From Elymus sibiricus (Eukaryota > Streptophyta > Magnoliopsida > Poales > Poaceae): DNA of 64,000 nt. Of this stretch, positions 60,501 through 64,000 are shown piece after piece. Each line of letters begins with the position of its first letter. The first letter of the stretch is position 1. The notes beneath the pieces were generated by a model, which was given only the letters and a program-made list of their open reading frames with translations, did no database searches and had not been told where the DNA came from. The stretch is taken from contig CM077672.1 of the NCBI GenBank assembly GCA_039707655.1, positions 457,600,390 through 457,664,389 of the forward strand, written 5' to 3'. A program made the translations under genes and the position numbers.

Positions 60501-61198
60501 ATTGTTGTGTCTCTGCTATCGGCGAAGGAGATACTGAGTATTATGGAAGAGTTGAAGCAATTTATGAACTTCTATTCTATGGTGCAAACCCACCGATCGT
60601 CGTAGTCTTCAAATATTATTGGTTCCAGCCGAAGGAGACTAGAAGGACTCATGAACATCTAGGGCTAGTCAAAATCAAACAAAGCACCCATTTGGATGTT
60701 CCCGATGTCTATATTACGGCTCAACAGGCAACCCAAGTTTTCTATCTACCATGGGCCTGCCAAAGTGATCCAAATCTCAAAGGTTGGGATGTCGTTTATG
60801 AAGTGCTGCCACGTGTTAGACCACCTCCCCCCAATGAAGAGGATTATGAACCTCACATTAACCCAGACACATATGAAGGACAATTCTTCCAAGAAACACG
60901 TCTTTCCAAAAAACATTTCAAGAACCGCTCTACTTCACCCCAAAACATTGAAGTAGATAGCGGCAGTGAATCCGAGCCTGAGCCGGAACAAGAAGAGCCG
61001 GAACAAGAAGAGGTTACTGCTGCGGATGACCTGTCAATGCTTGACCGATTACGTACAGGAGGCCTTCCACATGTTGATGCATTTATTGATGATGATGAGC
61101 ACGTCATTACTGATAGTGATGATGATGATGCATTTATTGACCCCGAAGCATATATAGACGATGATGATGCATTTATTAATGATGACTATGAAGATTAA
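57530..61198 (+). pseudogene. CACTA transposase (TNPD/tnp2-type) with two in-frame TAG codons
   Basis: Proposed exons are 57530-60081, 60155-60275 and 60353-61198, with donors gtaagt and gtaatt and acceptors acag and gtag; the frame is kept across both junctions. The product would be about 1,170 residues. Domains: Transpos_assoc (~1-85, with WCPCVECDNYYKR), a zinc-binding-like CPVCQ segment (~220), Transposase_21 (DPRHPRIAISTDGFNVFGM, LPAYALFVGWCVHGRFPCPTC), DUF4218-like DLICPHNIDVMHTEKNV and GPVQNHWCYATERM, then DUF4216-like WFQPKE...YLPWACQSD and an Asp/Glu-rich tail. In-frame TAG at 58340-58342 and 59774-59776 break exon 1. Each could come from CAG by one C-to-T change. No separate TNPA-like gene is seen. 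Confidence 0.88.
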
Positions 61199-61364
61199 TA
61201 TTATAGTTCATGTCAGGTATTCAATTATTATTATGTACATATATATTATTAATTAGTTCATGTTAGGTATTCAATTTTTTATTATGTTCAAGATAATGAT
61301 ACACTTAAATTATATACATATTATTCATGGCAGGTATTCATTCTTTTTATGTTGTACTAATTTT

Positions 61365-62645
61365 ACCATGGATAGCGCTCAAATGACCTATACTTAGCTT
61401 AGCTTAAGAAATGACCCATTTAGCTCTAAAATGACCTGTACTTAGCATTATTTCCTCCAAAATGACATAATAACCTTAAATAGCTCCAAAATGACCAATT
61501 TTATCACGGATAGCTCTAAAGTGACCTATACTTAGCATTTATTCCTCCAAAATGACATAACAACCATAATTAGCTCCAAAAGGACCTATTTAACCTAGGA
61601 TAGCTCTAAAATGACCTATAATTACCAATTATTCCTCCAAAATGACTTCATATGCTTAGCTAGCTAAAAAATGACATAATAATCTTAATTAGCTCTCAAA
61701 TGACCTATTTAACCTAGGATAGCTCTAAAATGACCTATACTTAGCATTTATTCCTCCAAAATGAATTTGGATGCTTAGCTAGCTCAAAAATGACATAACA
61801 ACCTTAATTAGCTCCAAAAGGACCTATTTAACCTAGGATAGCTCTAAAATGACATATAATTACCAATTATTCCTCCAAAATGACTTTATATGCTTAGCTA
61901 GCTCAAAAATGACATAATAACCTTAATTAGCTCCAAAAAGACCTATTCAACCTAGGATAGCTCTAAAATGACCTATACTTAGCATTTATTCCTCCAAAAT
62001 GAATTTATATGCTTAGCTAGCTCAAAAATGACATAATAACCTTAATTAGCCAAAAAATGACCTATTTAACCTAGGATAGCTCTAAAATTACCTATACTTA
62101 GCATTTATTCCTCCAAAATGAATTTGGATGCTTAGCTAGCTCAAAAATGACATAACAACCTTAATTAGCTCCAAAAGGACCTATTTAACCTAGGATAGCT
62201 CTAAAATGACCTATAATTACCAATTATTCCTCCAAAATGACTTTATATGCTTAGCTAGCTCAAAAATGACATAATAACCTTAATTAGCTCCAAAATGACC
62301 TATTCAACCTAGGATAGCTCTAAAATGACCTATACTTAGCATTTATTCCTCCAAAATGAATTTATATGCTTAGCTAGCTCAAAAATGACATAATAACCTT
62401 AATTAGCCAAAAAATGACCTATTTAATATAGCTCTAAAATGACCTATACTTAGCATTTATTTCTCCAACATGAATTTACATGCTTAGCTAGCTCAAAAAT
62501 GACATAATAACCTTAATTAGCTCAAAAATGGCATAATTGCCTATGTTAGCTCTAAAATGACCTATACTTAGCTTATTTAGTTCATTTATGACATACTTAG
62601 CATATTTAGGTCAATAATGGCCTATTTAACTAGGTTAGCTCTAAA
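61365..62645. repeat. Tandem repeat array in the CACTA 3' region, 119-bp unit in a 357-bp higher order
   Basis: Short modules such as agctctaaaatgacctat and atgcttagctagctcaaaa repeat about every 119 bp. The variant gaatttggatgcttagc recurs at 61763 and 62120, a period of 357 bp (three units). The left end is more degenerate. No ORF is present. Confidence 0.85.
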
Positions 62646-62663
62646 ATGACACAAGTAAGCAAT

Positions 62664-62790
62664 AAGAAGAAGAGAAAGAAAGAGAAGAAAAATTATTCTT
62701 TTTCTTCTTCTTCTTCTTCTTTTTCTTCTTCTTCTTCTTCTTTTTCTTCTTGTTCTTCTAGTCTTCTTCTTCTTCTTCTAACTTGCTTCT
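62664..62790. repeat. AGA/TTC microsatellite in CACTA
   Basis: Purine-rich agaagagaaag switches to a ttcttctt tract. The Ser-rich and Glu-rich ORFs over it are artefacts. Confidence 0.85.
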
Positions 62791-63127
62791 TTCCCATTTT
62801 GCAGATTTGCTTCAAATCACGGAAGCTTGCGTTGGAGTCTACTCTTCTCCTTGTCCTTCCTTTTTGTTGTGATTTTGTAGGATGAACAATGTGAAACTTG
62901 CTACCTATATATGTATTTATGGATGAAACCATTGTATATGGACATTTTGCTTAATTGTTGGATATGTTGGACTTTTCATTTGGTGTATATATCTGTTGGA
63001 TGATCATATCCATATGGCAGGGATATGTTAGCTATATGTACTTGTTGAAATATTTTGAAATAAATATATATATATCTGTGAAATTGATTGAATTTAAGAA
63101 AAAAAGAAAAAACAGGGGCAATATAGG
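62791..63127. other. CACTA 3' segment without a gene
   Basis: AT-rich sequence with a tatatata tract at 63066-63073. No ORF or RNA gene is supported. Confidence 0.6.
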
Positions 63128-63634
63128 CACTTTGCCGTCTGCTAGCAGACGGCAAAACTCTTTGCCGTCTGCTAGCAGACGACAAAGGGACCACGTGGCA
63201 GCAGCCTGTGCAACCTGGGCTGGCCTACTTGGCTTCTTTGCCGTCTGCCAGCAGACGGCAAAGAGCTTTCTTGTTTGCCGTCTGCTGGCAGACGGCAATG
63301 AGCCTGCATTGGCCCAGCTGACCGCTGATGGCAGCAGACGTCATCTGCAGCTCTTTGCCGTCTGCTGGCAGACGGCAAAGAAGCAGAGGTCTTTGCCGTC
63401 TGTCAGCAGACGGCAAATAGCGCCGTTAGCCACCTAATGGGGCTGGCACCTTTTGTCTGCCGTCCAGGCTCTTTGCCATCTGCCAGCAGACGACAACGAG
63501 CTTTGCTTCTTTGCCGTCTGTCAGCAGACGGCAAAGTGGCCTTTGCCGGCACCTGTTCAGCCGAAGTGTTGGCCATCTGCTGGCAGACGGCAAAGGTTTT
63601 GCCGTCCGCCAGGGATGCCTTTGCCGTCTGCTAT
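63128..63634. repeat. CACTA 3' subterminal palindrome array
   Basis: About ten copies of the tttgccgtctgc...gcagacggcaaa palindrome, closer together than at the 5' end (for example 63131, 63160, 63236, 63275, 63354, 63389 and 63509). Some are decayed to one half-site. Confidence 0.85.
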
Positions 63635-63666
63635 GGCAGACGGCAAAACAGCTAATTCCTGTAGTG
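63635..63666 (-). repeat. CACTA right terminal inverted repeat
   Basis: The minus strand reads CACTACAGGAATTAGCTG then ttttgccgtctgcc. It is followed on the plus strand by ttt. Confidence 0.9.
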
Positions 63667-64000
63667 TTTCTCAATATAAGCAGTAGGCACAACTGGATCA
63701 ACATGGTAAACAATTGTTTCTTCTTTAATGCTAATAGGTTCTTCTTTCAATTCAATAGGTGGATGATATTTAAACCACTTCTCCTTAGGGAGATCAACAT
63801 GAGTAGCAAATGATTCACAAAAGGAGGCTACTATCTCAGAGTCATGTCCATATTTAGTGCTAAACTTATGAAAAGCATCGGTATCCATAAAAGATTTAAC
63901 ACAATCGAACTCAAGTATTATACCTGACTCATTACCTTTGTCGAGTTCCCAATCTTCAGAGTTGCATTTAATTCTTTCCAGAAGATCCCATCTGAATTCA
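63667..64000 (-). pseudogene. gypsy polyprotein, gag/protease-side part (continues beyond window)
   Basis: An open minus-strand frame from the right edge down to the CACTA, with no stop inside the window portion. It includes RWDLLERIKCNSEDWELDKG, CVKSFMDTDAFHKF and EIVASFCESFATHVDLPKEK, and ends VPTAYIEK at the insertion. It continues in frame with PPFPIRIKEH on the other side of the CACTA (54969 leftward). This is the region between gag and the retropepsin-like domain. The start lies outside the window. Confidence 0.75.

Larger units (their letters stand above)
54973..63666 (+). mobile_element. CACTA (En/Spm) transposon with transposase gene
   Basis: 8,694 bp. It starts CACTACTGGAAT and ends ATTCCTGTAGTG; the 32-bp terminal inverted repeats match at 26 positions by hand count. 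The flanks are the 3-bp target-site copy ttt (54970-54972 and 63667-63669). Both ends carry palindromic TTTGCCGTCTGC...GCAGACGGCAAA arrays. The plus-strand transposase gene has the Transpos_assoc, Transposase_21 and DUF4218/DUF4216-type regions. Excising the element and one ttt puts the gypsy codons ...YIEK and PPFPIRIKEH in one frame, confirming the boundaries. The transposase is broken, so this copy is not autonomous as it stands. Confidence 0.95.
47394..64000 (-). mobile_element. Autonomous-type Ty3/gypsy element, Athila lineage (interrupted by CACTA, runs off right edge)
   Basis: Seen in this window: the 3' LTR (47394-48917), polypurine tract, 3' non-coding DNA, a small spliced-type 3' ORF, pol and part of the gag-protease region. 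The RT, RNase H, H2C2 zinc finger and integrase order is that of Ty3/gypsy. The retropepsin-like DLGAS and the [14 protein letters not shown] segment before RT fit the Athila branch, to which I believe the wheat Sabrina/WHAM/Fatima families belong. The 5' LTR and primer-binding site are beyond 64000. Confidence 0.9.

Noticed and set aside
63128..63634. Regular short palindromic repeats suggestive of a CRISPR array
   Set aside because: These are plant CACTA subterminal repeats, with variable spacing, mirrored at the other end; no cas genes.

Overview
The window looks like intergenic, repeat-saturated DNA from a Triticeae grass (wheat, Aegilops, barley or rye type). The main reasons are dense LTR retrotransposons of the Sabrina/WHAM/Fatima kind, inserted into one another with recognisable 5-bp target-site duplications, a large CACTA transposon with Triticeae-style TTTGCCGTCTGC subterminal palindromes, and the absence of any host gene that I can support. 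Family names beyond superfamily are from memory and would need a TREP search. I found no tRNA, rRNA or cellular protein-coding gene.

Layout, left to right. The outermost layer is a minus-strand non-autonomous Ty3/gypsy-type element, called II here. Its left LTR is 1-1424, about 125 bp short because the window cuts it. Its internal DNA is scattered over 1425-2131, 9183-9734, 30306-31215 and 42392-44111, and its right LTR is 44112-45659. That right LTR abuts a second internal region of the same family (45660-47393), so the outer structure is a three-LTR tandem. Three relatives of the same family have inserted into element II: element I (+, 2132-9182, TSD acacc/acaac), element IV (+, 9735-30305, TSD catat) and element VII (-, 31216-42391, TSD gggtc). 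Element IV was in turn hit by element V (+, 15058-28540, TSD aagac). The 5' LTR of V was hit by a Sirevirus-like Ty1/copia element (+, 15620-22525, TSD catag). The 5' LTR of VII was hit by a 4.1-kb solo LTR (37767-41893, TSD attcc).

From 47394 to beyond the right edge lies a minus-strand Athila-lineage gypsy element with reverse transcriptase, RNase H, integrase and a retropepsin-like domain. It is split by an 8.7-kb CACTA transposon (54973-63666, TSD ttt) whose transposase gene is recognisable but carries two in-frame TAG codons. Removing the CACTA and one TSD copy rejoins the gypsy reading frame.

The small family-1 elements (I, II, IV, V, VII) share LTRs, a tRNA-Asp primer-binding site and 3' non-coding DNA but have no pol, so they presumably rely on an autonomous relative. 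The most interesting point is that they carry different coding cassettes: gag-like in II, coiled-coil plus retropepsin-like in I, an unknown ORF in IV and V, and an acidic ORF in VII. In four of the five, the frame ends in the same K-D-D-N-T-stop (an alternative frame in II) followed by the same 3' sequence. In the CACTA 5' region I see two tandem foldbacks with an identical loop but diverged, still complementary stems, and one further ~95-bp-arm foldback. These are structures the ordinary annotation does not explain.
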